A DNA stretch of 64,000 bases from Methanobacteriota archaeon. Lineage in GTDB: Archaea > Thermoplasmatota > Thermoplasmata > Thermoplasmatales > ARK-15. Every line of letters begins with the position of its first letter. Position 1 is the stretch's first letter. Positions 31,037-41,477 of the stretch are shown piece by piece. Under the pieces are notes generated by a model. It made no database searches. It was not told the DNA's origin and saw nothing but the letters and a program-made list of their open reading frames with translations. The DNA lies in assembly GCA_009758405.1 (NCBI GenBank), contig WSBC01000024.1:25463-89462 (forward strand), in the 5' to 3' direction. The position numbers and the translations under genes were made by a program.

Positions 31037-31735
31037 ATGATACTTGGTTTTTATGGTCCTTCAAATTCTGGAAAGACGGAGACAATAACAAAGATTGTGA
31101 AACATTTTTCTGATGGTGGTTTTAAAATTGCAACTGTTAAGCATATACCATCTGAATTTTCAATAGATCAGGAGGGAAAGGATACATGGAGAATGGGTAT
31201 GGCAGGATCTAACCTTGTTATTGCTGCATCAAATACAGAGACATCATTCATTATAAAAAATGTTTTAGATTTAAGAAAAATAATTCAGATCATAAATTCA
31301 ATAGATGAATTTGACCTAATTTTAATTGAAGGATATAAATCCATACAATGGATAAAAAAGATAAAATTTGGCAATGGTGAAAGTATGGAAAATACAGTAT
31401 TCGAATACAAAAATAACATTGATGAACTAATAAATTACATTCAAAAGGAGATTGAAATTGATAAAATCATGAAAAAATTGCCAAACTTCAACTGTGGTGA
31501 ATGTGGTTTCAAAACATGCAGAGAATTGGCAGAAAAAATTTTAATCAATGAAAAAAGGCTTGAAGATTGTAGGTACTATAATCCAGAGGTTTTAATGAGC
31601 ATTGAAGTGAACAATAGGGAAATTTACCTTTCACCATTTGTTCAAAATATTGTTAAAAATACAATTACAGGAATGCTCTCTTCCTTAAAAGGCGTAGGTA
31701 AGATAAACTCTCTAGAAATAAAGATGAAATTCTAA
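31037..31735 (+). CDS. mobB: MobB-like P-loop protein fused to a 4Fe-4S domain
   Basis: GFYGPSNSGKTETITKIVKHF, TVKHIP, LILIEGYKS; C-terminal FNCGECGFKTCRELAEKI...DCRYY. Confidence 0.88.
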   Translation: MILGFYGPSNSGKTETITKIVKHFSDGGFKIATVKHIPSEFSIDQEGKDTWRMGMAGSNLVIAASNTETSFIIKNVLDLRKIIQIINSIDEFDLILIEGYKSIQWIKKIKFGNGESMENTVFEYKNNIDELINYIQKEIEIDKIMKKLPNFNCGECGFKTCRELAEKILINEKRLEDCRYYNPEVLMSIEVNNREIYLSPFVQNIVKNTITGMLSSLKGVGKINSLEIKMKF

Positions 31736-31777
31736 CATGGATGGTAAGTAAAGCGCCTGTGGCCAGATTTTTTTCGT

Positions 31778-33252
<1,475 letters not shown>

Positions 33253-33500
33253 TTTAATAGGGAGTATGAAAATTCTGGCCACAGGTTTCACCCTTACCAT
33301 CCATGTCAGATCTGAAATTAATTTTATTCAGATCCCCATCATTATGCGCAAATATGGAACTGGACCCTTCATTGTATGGATGCTTCATCCATAATCCAGG
33401 ACCACACCTTTATCTATTTGCGCCTTGGTATTCAATTGTAATAATGTCCCCATATTTATTTGTTTCGATCCTTTTTAAAAATATATAAAAATAAAAAAAT

Positions 33501-36500
33501 TTAAAAAATATTTCTTGTTGCAGGCGTTGCTAAAACGAGTGATAGATTAAATAATCCAGGCACATTCTTTGCATCATTTTTAATATTTAGAGGCAGTACT
33601 ATTTTGGGAACATTGTAGTTTTGGTCATGTCCGGTTATAGATGTAGTAGGTTTATAACCGATAGTATATATGTTGGGGTAGGAGTTATCATTATAGAGTG
33701 TTCCACCGGAGTACCAGTAATCCTGGACATAATTCTTTGAAGAGGAAGAAGGAGATGATGTATATCCCCACTGTACACTGCCAGATGCCTGGTATACGTT
33801 TAGATAGTATGTTTTACCACCAGTCAATGATATTGTTGAAATAGTTGTATTATACCATAATTTGCTGCTTGAAACACTCACTGTTGTGTTGGCTAGAACA
33901 TCAGCCTTCCAGAGAGATGTTCCAATGCTGAACTTAATGCTTCCACTTCCAGATAGATAGAGAGTAACAAAGTTAACATTAACGGTTGAAGAACCCACAG
34001 TGAAGGCCTCAGCCTCAGGTAGAGAATATGTAGAGATTGATGATGAGTTAACATAGGAATAGACCTTAACAGTTGTTGTTGAAGAGGATGCGGTGAATGT
34101 TATGGCCTGGTTAACATTAGCTCCATTGACAGTTATGGTACCAGAGGAGGGGCTTGCTGTATACCCACTAACAGAACCGACGGTGAATGAATATGAACCG
34201 TTAGCTATGCCAGTATAGCTTATTGTTGTTGAGGTTGATGATTTTGCATTCCCGTTGAATGTAACAGACCATGAGGTGCCTGAGGGCAATCCACTTTCAG
34301 TGAATGTTACTGTATATGTTGTGGGTGTACTTGAGGTACCCTTATACCCAATAGTATATATGTTGGGGTAGGAGTTATCATTATAGAGTGTTCCACCGGA
34401 GTACCAGTAATCCTGGACATAATTCTTTGAAGAGGAAGAGGGAGATGATGTATATCCCCACTGTACACTGCCAGATGCCTGGTATACGTTTAGATAGTAT
34501 GTTTTACCACCAGTCAATGATATTGTTGAAATAGTTGTATTATACCATAATTTGCTGCTTGAAACACTCACTGTTGTGTTGGCTAGAACATCAGCCTTCC
34601 AGAGAGATGTTCCAATGCTGAACTTAATGCTTCCACTTCCAGATAGATAGAGAGTAACAAAGTTAACATTAACGGTTGAAGAACCCACAGTGAAGGCCTC
34701 AGCCTCAGGTAGAGAATATGTAGAGATTGATGATGAGTTAACATAGGAATAGACCTTAACAGTTGTTGTTGAAGAGGATGCGGTGAATGTTATGGCCTGG
34801 TTAACATTAGCTCCATTGACAGTTATGGTACCAGAGGAGGGGCTTGCTGTATACCCACTAACAGAACCGACGGTGAATGAATATGAACCGTTAGCTATGC
34901 CAGTATAGCTTATTGTTGTGGTGGTCGATGATTTTGTATTCCCGTTGAATGTAACAGACCATGAGGTACCTGAGGGCAATCCACTTTCAGTGAATGTTAC
35001 TGTATATGTTGTGGGTGTACTTGAGGTACCCTTTACAATCTGTGTGAAGTTCCATGCATAGAATGTTCCCCATCCGGTTGGGAAATCCCATCCAACCTTT
35101 GCAGGATTGTGATATCCTGGAGGATTTTGTGTAACATCAAAGAATGGCTTTAAAGAGTATGTTGTCTCATTTGCACCTATTTTATAAAGTAAGGGATCTA
35201 TAAAACCAAACTTCTGATTTAAGTAGGCAGACATACTTGCAACAATTCCAGCAACAACAGGTGATGCGACAGATGTACCTCCAACACTATTCCAGGCACC
35301 ATTTACATAAATGAGAGTATTGTTTGCTATTGCCGCTATATCTGCAACATTCCTTCCTGATGTTGATCCTCCATTATTTATTACTGCAGGTATATTCTGC
35401 CAGGATGGAGTTGGATAGGCGGAGCTTACACCACTTGTTGTTCCCCAATAATCACCATTGCTATTAGGGGAACTTATAGTATCATACCATACCACCTGCT
35501 TCTTGATTACATTTGTTAATGGAGTTCCTGCACCATTGTAATAACCTGCATTACCATTCAGTGTAAGTGTTGTTCCGCCCACTGCAACAAAACCAAATGT
35601 ATTTTGAGCATCATTTGCGGGATTACTTTGTGTTGTGGTATCGCCATCATCACCGCTCGATGCGAATACTGAAGTTCCTGTTGCCTCCATCTGTTTTACA
35701 TAGTTATCTGTTGTTGCTGAAGTGGTGCTATCTCCATCTCCCCAAGAGTTTGAAACGGCAATAAGGTTTGAAAGACCTGCAGCTATTGCATACTCGGGAT
35801 CTGGGAAGTTTGTTTCACTAGGACCTCCTCCACTGCCACCAGGTCCATAAACACATACAAGGCTTGCCCCTGGTGCAAGTGTCCCTACCATCTCTAGATC
35901 AAGTGTATTCTCAACATTAACACCATTTGCGTCATTTGATGCACTTGACCCAGGTGCCACTGTTCCAGATGTACCCTTTCCAGTTACACTGATTGTTCCT
36001 ACTATCTGTTGCTCCCATGCGGGTAGAACGTTTTTAAAATATGTTTGTATATCTGTGGGGTTATATGGTGCTACTTGGTTACCTGATGAATCAGTCCCTT
36101 CCCAAAGTATTGTTGCAATTGTATAGCCAGTTGTGAAATAATGTGTGGATGATGAAGCCGCAGAGGCTGAGCCATTATAAAGCTGTACTACTTGATAAGC
36201 CTTCTGCAGATCCGCACCACTGATCAACTGTACACCATTTGAGTTAATGAAATTACTTCCAAAATTATTCTGTAATTTAACATTTATATGGTATTTATAC
36301 GCATTGGTGAGACCACTAATTCCCTTTATGTACTGTGCTATATTATATGGAAGCTGCACAGGAGTGAGAGGTGCAAAATAAACATCCTTAAAATGTGGAT
36401 TATTCGATTTAAAAAGACCAAACTTTGTGTGAAAGATCTGCTCTGCCTTCCATATTGGGACATTGTTTAGGAATATTGCTAGATGGTATGGTCCCGCTGA

Positions 36501-36887
36501 AACATCTACACCCTGGGACTTGAAGTAATTATAAACAACATTGAACTCATAATCACCAGGAGAATACATTTGAACGAACTGATCCTTTGTCAAGAATTTA
36601 TGGAACATTGGTGAATTTATATCCTCCACCTGTGCGAGATAACTGTCCAATTGCTGTTCATTCCTAATTTTAAGGGCTATTGAAATATCTATCTTTACAT
36701 TTTGATCAGGAACTCCTATCTGCTGGCCTGCAAGTAGTCTTGTATCAAAGCCTGTGTTTATACTAACCAAATTATTTCCATGGGCCATCGATGCAAAGGA
36801 GGATGCCAAAAAGATACCTACGAAAATCACTACAAGCAATTTGACATAATGCCTCATGATTACATGCCTCCTGATAGCCTTTATCAA
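33501..36887 (-). CDS. S53 (sedolisin) family secreted protease with C-terminal tandem repeat domains
   Basis: Pro-domain FHKFLTKDQFVQMYSP; catalytic E/D region NVENTLDLEMVGTLAPGA; Ser motif GGTSVASPVVAG; Ca-site-like FFDVTQNP...VGWDFPTGWG; signal peptide. Confidence 0.93.
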   Translation of the reverse strand: MIKAIRRHVIMRHYVKLLVVIFVGIFLASSFASMAHGNNLVSINTGFDTRLLAGQQIGVPDQNVKIDISIALKIRNEQQLDSYLAQVEDINSPMFHKFLTKDQFVQMYSPGDYEFNVVYNYFKSQGVDVSAGPYHLAIFLNNVPIWKAEQIFHTKFGLFKSNNPHFKDVYFAPLTPVQLPYNIAQYIKGISGLTNAYKYHINVKLQNNFGSNFINSNGVQLISGADLQKAYQVVQLYNGSASAASSSTHYFTTGYTIATILWEGTDSSGNQVAPYNPTDIQTYFKNVLPAWEQQIVGTISVTGKGTSGTVAPGSSASNDANGVNVENTLDLEMVGTLAPGASLVCVYGPGGSGGGPSETNFPDPEYAIAAGLSNLIAVSNSWGDGDSTTSATTDNYVKQMEATGTSVFASSGDDGDTTTQSNPANDAQNTFGFVAVGGTTLTLNGNAGYYNGAGTPLTNVIKKQVVWYDTISSPNSNGDYWGTTSGVSSAYPTPSWQNIPAVINNGGSTSGRNVADIAAIANNTLIYVNGAWNSVGGTSVASPVVAGIVASMSAYLNQKFGFIDPLLYKIGANETTYSLKPFFDVTQNPPGYHNPAKVGWDFPTGWGTFYAWNFTQIVKGTSSTPTTYTVTFTESGLPSGTSWSVTFNGNTKSSTTTTISYTGIANGSYSFTVGSVSGYTASPSSGTITVNGANVNQAITFTASSSTTTVKVYSYVNSSSISTYSLPEAEAFTVGSSTVNVNFVTLYLSGSGSIKFSIGTSLWKADVLANTTVSVSSSKLWYNTTISTISLTGGKTYYLNVYQASGSVQWGYTSSPSSSSKNYVQDYWYSGGTLYNDNSYPNIYTIGYKGTSSTPTTYTVTFTESGLPSGTSWSVTFNGNAKSSTSTTISYTGIANGSYSFTVGSVSGYTASPSSGTITVNGANVNQAITFTASSSTTTVKVYSYVNSSSISTYSLPEAEAFTVGSSTVNVNFVTLYLSGSGSIKFSIGTSLWKADVLANTTVSVSSSKLWYNTTISTISLTGGKTYYLNVYQASGSVQWGYTSSPSSSSKNYVQDYWYSGGTLYNDNSYPNIYTIGYKPTTSITGHDQNYNVPKIVLPLNIKNDAKNVPGLFNLSLVLATPATRNIF
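33650..35031. repeat. Tandem duplication, two copies at 690-bp offset, within the S53 protease gene
   Basis: atagtatatatgttggggtagg at 33661 and 34351; agaccttaac at 34061 and 34751; gtgggtgtacttgaggtaccctt at 34321 and 35011: all offset 690 bp. Confidence 0.95.
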
Positions 36888-37022
36888 AAAATATTATTTA
36901 AATATTTCGTCATATATTTGTATGATATTATTAAGAATATTAAATATATCTAATTGCATCTAGATGCAATTTTTAAAAATATTAAAAACTAAAATTATAA
37001 ATACTATCAATTATTTATTTAA

Positions 37023-37418
37023 ATGATGAAGGCTCATAGTGGGCATATAATATTCGATGGCAAATTCTCCTGGAAATCTCTTGAAAAAATTTATCCAGAT
37101 CTTTTTAAACTCTTTGTGAAAGAGGCAAGGCTTTTACCTGGTGACATGAACATACCTGATATTGTTCTATATGAGAATATGAACGATATAAAGAAGGGGA
37201 GGAAGCCTGAAGGCTATAATAGGGAGGGAAAGTTGAGGTTTTATTTTGTTGAGAATGAAAATAAGGAAATGGTTATAGTGAGGGATAAGGCAGTGCCTTG
37301 TGAAGAGACAAGGGAGGTAACCGAAAAGATTAGTAAATTTTTGAGTGAGAAGAAGATTAAACACAGGGTAGAGTTTGATAAATTATATATGATTGAATTG
37401 AGGAGGAAAAGGAGATGA
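37023..37418 (+). CDS. Hypothetical protein
   Basis: 131-aa ORF whose stop overlaps the start of the CBS-domain gene. Confidence 0.6.
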   Translation: MMKAHSGHIIFDGKFSWKSLEKIYPDLFKLFVKEARLLPGDMNIPDIVLYENMNDIKKGRKPEGYNREGKLRFYFVENENKEMVIVRDKAVPCEETREVTEKISKFLSEKKIKHRVEFDKLYMIELRRKRR

Positions 37419-37894
37419 AGGTAGGAGAGGTAATGACAAAAAACGTGATAACATTTACTCCAGACATGACAGTAAAGGAGGCTATGGAAATACTTGTGAA
37501 GAATAATATTGGCGGTGCACCAGTTACAGTGAATGGAAAACTTGTGGGTATAGTTACACAGAGGGACTTGCTAAGTTATCTTGATATGGCTTATAAAAGA
37601 CAGGGTTGGATCTTTATACCTACACCATTTGATATTATAGAGGTTCCCAGGTTAACGGCACTTCCATATGAAAAATTTACAGAGATTTATGAAAAGTTTG
37701 GCCAGGAAAAGCTTGAGAACGTTATGCAAAAAAAGGTATATTTTGTTGAACCTGATGATGACATAGAAGATGCTATACAGTTATTAGGAAAGGCTAAGGT
37801 AAACAGATTGCCGGTGGTGGATAAGGATAAAAATGTTGTAGGTATTATTACAAGGGGAGATATATTAAGGGCATTGGCAGGGTACAAAAAATAG
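37415..37894 (+). CDS. CBS-domain pair protein
   Basis: VGEVMTKNVITFTPDMTVKEAMEILVKNNIGGAPV...LVGIVTQRDLL; NRLPVVDKDKNVVGIITRGDIL. Confidence 0.93.
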   Translation: MKVGEVMTKNVITFTPDMTVKEAMEILVKNNIGGAPVTVNGKLVGIVTQRDLLSYLDMAYKRQGWIFIPTPFDIIEVPRLTALPYEKFTEIYEKFGQEKLENVMQKKVYFVEPDDDIEDAIQLLGKAKVNRLPVVDKDKNVVGIITRGDILRALAGYKK

Positions 37895-37958
37895 AAAAAA
37901 CAACGAACAATTTAAAAATGTAACTAATTACTTTATTTGAAATAAAGAATTTATTTTT

Positions 37959-38153
37959 TTAAAATTTTATGAGCCTTATAGCTCCTGTTGGACAATTATC
38001 AACACATTCAGAACAACCATTAATACATGCCTCTGGGTGCACTACCCTACTTACATCCTCCATAATGAAAACATTAGGACTAGCTGGGCAAACATTAACA
38101 CATATTCCATCACCAATACATTTTATTTCATTAATTTCAGGTTTTTGTGCCAA
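37959..38153 (-). CDS. Dicluster ferredoxin with an Asp in the first cluster motif
   Basis: CIGDGICVNVCP (second Cys position is Asp) and CINGCSECVDNCP. Confidence 0.88.
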   Translation of the reverse strand: MAQKPEINEIKCIGDGICVNVCPASPNVFIMEDVSRVVHPEACINGCSECVDNCPTGAIRLIKF

Positions 38154-38169
38154 AATAATCCCCCCTTAA

Positions 38170-38472
38170 TCAATCTCCACCATAGAGTATTATATCGGAA
38201 TAATCTCTAATATCCTCTAGATCAATATCTATGGAGATCTTATGCCCTAAATGTTCTGATAGTTCAAAATCAGGGAAAATGGTTTTGTTGCATGTATAAC
38301 ACCAAAGATATGATGGATGAATTATTAAATCACAAGTCCCCTTCAAGAAATCATCACACGCTTTGCTTTTTTCTTGAAATAAATAACCATAGTTCATCGA
38401 ATTTTTATTGAGACATATGAATGAATTTTTAAGATATTTTGATGCATATTTACAATCTTTACACATTAACAT
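38170..38472 (-). CDS. Cys-rich hypothetical protein
   Basis: 100 aa with CKDCKYA and CYTC motifs. Confidence 0.5.
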   Translation of the reverse strand: MLMCKDCKYASKYLKNSFICLNKNSMNYGYLFQEKSKACDDFLKGTCDLIIHPSYLWCYTCNKTIFPDFELSEHLGHKISIDIDLEDIRDYSDIILYGGD

Positions 38473-38682
38473 AATTTTTAATATAATGTTAAATTATTTA
38501 AATTTTTTTCATTTTCATTTAAAAAATAATTAAAAATCTTTAAATTTTAATATTATCATATTTTAAAATTAATTGAATTAAAATATTCTTTTAAAAAAAT
38601 TATAAATTATTTATTAATATAAATGAAATTCATTTAAAAAAATTTTAAATATATTGAATTTATTTTTACATATTGAGGATTA

Positions 38683-38985
38683 ATGATAAACCTAGATTTT
38701 GAATCTGAAAAAGTTTATAACACAGGGAGAGCACCCATAAACATTCATGCATTTAAGGTACCTTTGGGGAAGGTGCATATAATTAAGGAAAGGTGTAAGG
38801 AGTGTGGTTACTGTTGGACCTACTGTCCAAAGGAGGTACTTGAGAAGTCAGATTATGTAAACAAAAATGGATACCATCCCCCAAGGATTAAGAAGGGAAA
38901 AGAAAGTGCTTGTGTAGCATGTGGTATGTGTGAGGCAATATGCCCAGACTTTGCAATTTTTGTGGAGGAGATAAAAAATGAATAA
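38683..38985 (+). CDS. korD: 2-oxoacid:ferredoxin oxidoreductase, delta (ferredoxin) subunit 1
   Basis: CKECGYCWTYCP and CVACGMCEAICP; start of korDABC order. Confidence 0.9.
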   Translation: MINLDFESEKVYNTGRAPINIHAFKVPLGKVHIIKERCKECGYCWTYCPKEVLEKSDYVNKNGYHPPRIKKGKESACVACGMCEAICPDFAIFVEEIKNE

Positions 38986-40120
38986 AAAGCTGATTAAACC
39001 TGGAAATTATTTTATGAATGGTAATTTTGCATGCGCAGAAGCTGCTCTCATAGCTGGTATGAATTTCTATGCAGGATATCCAATTACGCCATCAAGTGAA
39101 ATTATGGAAAGGTTAAGTTACAGGCTGCCCCAGGTAGGTGGTCATTTTATTGAAATGGAGGATGAGATTGCAAGTATGGCAGCAATTGTAGGTGCCTCTA
39201 ATGCTGGTGCAAAGGCAATGACAGCCACATCAGGTCCAGGTTTTTCATTAATGCAGGAAAATATTGGTCTTGCAGTGATAACTGAGACCCCAGTAGTAAT
39301 AGTTGATGAAATGAGAGGAGGGCCCTCAACAGGATTGCCCACAAGAGTAGGTCAGGGTGATGTAATGCAGGCCATGTGGGGTACACATGGTGATCATGAG
39401 GCTATAGCATACGCACCAAGTAGTGTACAGGAGATGTTTGATTTAACAATAAAGGCCTTCAATACTGCTGAGAAATACAGAAATCCTGTTATTGTTCTTA
39501 CTGATCAAGTAATAGGGCATATGTCTGAAAGACTATTGGTAAAGAATTATGAAGAATATGAAGTAATTGAAAGGGAAATACGCAAATTTCCAGACCCAAT
39601 TGGAAAGGTACATGACTTTTCTATTGATTATGTTCCAATGGTAATTGCGGGTAAAGGTTTCCATTACAATATAGATAGTCTTACACATGATGAGATGGGA
39701 TATCCCTCCAACGACCCTAAGATAGAGGAGATGATGGTAAGGCATCTCGTTGAGAAGATAAGGAAAAATGAAGATAATATTGTTGAATATAAAGAATACT
39801 TGACTGATGATGCGGAGGTATTGATAATTGCCTATGGTATTACTGCAAGATCATCCATTGAGGCAATAAGGAAACTTAGAGAAAAGGGTATAAGAGCAGG
39901 AATGCTAAGACCGATTACCCTATGGCCAATACCAAAGAGAAAAATAGAAAGGCTGAGTGAAAAAATTCATATTATTTTTGTGCCTGAGATAAATTTTGGT
40001 CAGTATTCACATGCAATAAGAGAGCATACAAAAGTACCAGTTAAAGAGATACATTTTCCGCCAGGAGCAGTTCCAGATCCAAAAATAATCATAAGAAATA
40101 TTGAGGGTGATGCAACTTGA
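38978..40120 (+). CDS. korA: 2-oxoacid:ferredoxin oxidoreductase, alpha subunit 1
   Basis: GMNFYAGYPITPSSEIMERL, KAMTATSGPGFSLMQENIG, RGGPSTGLPTRVGQGD. Confidence 0.95.
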   Translation: MNKKLIKPGNYFMNGNFACAEAALIAGMNFYAGYPITPSSEIMERLSYRLPQVGGHFIEMEDEIASMAAIVGASNAGAKAMTATSGPGFSLMQENIGLAVITETPVVIVDEMRGGPSTGLPTRVGQGDVMQAMWGTHGDHEAIAYAPSSVQEMFDLTIKAFNTAEKYRNPVIVLTDQVIGHMSERLLVKNYEEYEVIEREIRKFPDPIGKVHDFSIDYVPMVIAGKGFHYNIDSLTHDEMGYPSNDPKIEEMMVRHLVEKIRKNEDNIVEYKEYLTDDAEVLIIAYGITARSSIEAIRKLREKGIRAGMLRPITLWPIPKRKIERLSEKIHIIFVPEINFGQYSHAIREHTKVPVKEIHFPPGAVPDPKIIIRNIEGDAT

Positions 40121-40956
40121 TTGAAGAAGCGATACATCCAAAGGATATTTATTTAAGAAGTGATCGTTTTCCACATATATGGTGTCCAGGATGTGGTCTG
40201 GGTATTGTACTCAAAAGCTATGTAGATGCGATAAGTAAGCTCGATATACCCCTTGATCACCATGTTTTAGTTTCTGGTATAGGTTGTACAGCCAGGCTTC
40301 CAGGTTATGCGAACGTTGATTCCTATCACACTACCCATGGGAGGGCCATTCCATTTGCAACAGGTCTGAAGATAGTCAATCCTGAGCTTCAGGTAACAGT
40401 AATAAGTGGAGACGGAGATCTTTTCAACATTGGTGGAAATCACATAATCCATGCGGCAAGGAGGAACATGGATATCCTTGTAGTTTGTGTTAATAACTTC
40501 AATTATGGTATGACTGGTGGGCAGCACGGTGCTACTACCCCAGAGGGTGCTAGGACATCAACCACCCCCTATGGTAACATAGAACATTCATTCAATCTAC
40601 CTTATATTATGGCATCTTTAGGTGCATCCTATGTTGCCAGATGGACATCACTACATGTTAGACAGCTTACAAAATCAATAATGAAGGCGATGAAAATGAA
40701 GGGTTTCTCATTTATTGAGGTAATTTCACCATGCCCGCCCAATTTTGGTAAATACAACAAATTTAATGATGGTCTTTCACAGATGGAATTCTTCTATGAA
40801 AATTCTGTGCTTGATAACAATGCTGATCTTAGTGAGGCATATATAGACTTTAGTGGAAAGAGACCATTGATTGTTGGTGAATTTGTTCAGAGGATAAGGC
40901 CATCCTACATTGAGTTAGAAAGAGACCTTATTAAGAGGGCAATGGAGGAACCATAA
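40117..40956 (+). CDS. korB: 2-oxoacid:ferredoxin oxidoreductase, beta (TPP) subunit 1; TTG start
   Basis: HIWCPGCGLGIVL, SGIGCTARLPGY, GDGDLFNIGGNHIIHAARRN TPP motif. Confidence 0.95.
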   Translation: MIEEAIHPKDIYLRSDRFPHIWCPGCGLGIVLKSYVDAISKLDIPLDHHVLVSGIGCTARLPGYANVDSYHTTHGRAIPFATGLKIVNPELQVTVISGDGDLFNIGGNHIIHAARRNMDILVVCVNNFNYGMTGGQHGATTPEGARTSTTPYGNIEHSFNLPYIMASLGASYVARWTSLHVRQLTKSIMKAMKMKGFSFIEVISPCPPNFGKYNKFNDGLSQMEFFYENSVLDNNADLSEAYIDFSGKRPLIVGEFVQRIRPSYIELERDLIKRAMEEP

Positions 40957-41477
40957 TGAAAAAGGAAATTCGTGTATATGGTTATGGGGGTCAAGGTATA
41001 ATTACCCTTGGCCATTTGATTGGTGAAAGCGCTGTTGAAGATAAAAAAGAGGTAATAATGACTGAGGAGTACAGTCCCTACATAACAGGAGGATGGTCAA
41101 GGGCTGACCTGATAATATCAGATGAGGCAATTGATTATCCTTTAATCTCCGGAATAGATTACCTAATTACACTTTCACAGGAGGGGCTTGATGTTAATAT
41201 AAACGAGGTAAAAAATGATGGCATGATATTCCTTGACAGTGATCTGGTTAACTATTCTGATTTCAAGGGTAATTTTATTCCAGTCAAGGCAAAAAAAATA
41301 TCAGAAAAACTTGGAAATCCAAGATCGATGAATATGGTAATCCTTGGTGTATTTGTTTCAAGAACAGGAATAGTATCAAAAGATGCTGCAATAAACGCTA
41401 TTAAGAAAAGGTTTCCTAAATATGCTGATGAGAATGTAAAGGCATTTGAGGTGGGATTCAGGGGTGAAGAGTATTGA
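40956..41477 (+). CDS. korC: 2-oxoacid:ferredoxin oxidoreductase, gamma subunit
   Basis: YGYGGQGIITLGHLIGESAV...TEEYSPYITGGWSRADLIIS. Confidence 0.92.
   Translation: MKKEIRVYGYGGQGIITLGHLIGESAVEDKKEVIMTEEYSPYITGGWSRADLIISDEAIDYPLISGIDYLITLSQEGLDVNINEVKNDGMIFLDSDLVNYSDFKGNFIPVKAKKISEKLGNPRSMNMVILGVFVSRTGIVSKDAAINAIKKRFPKYADENVKAFEVGFRGEEY

Noticed and set aside
33650-35031. Possible CRISPR-like or mobile repeat
   Set aside because: Two long in-frame coding copies of 690 bp, with no short repeat/spacer structure, no terminal inverted repeats and no transposase.
38486-38682. AT-rich stretch upstream of korD1 considered as a repeat or replication-related element
   Set aside because: Homopolymeric A/T runs without a clear repeat unit; best explained as promoter/leader DNA.
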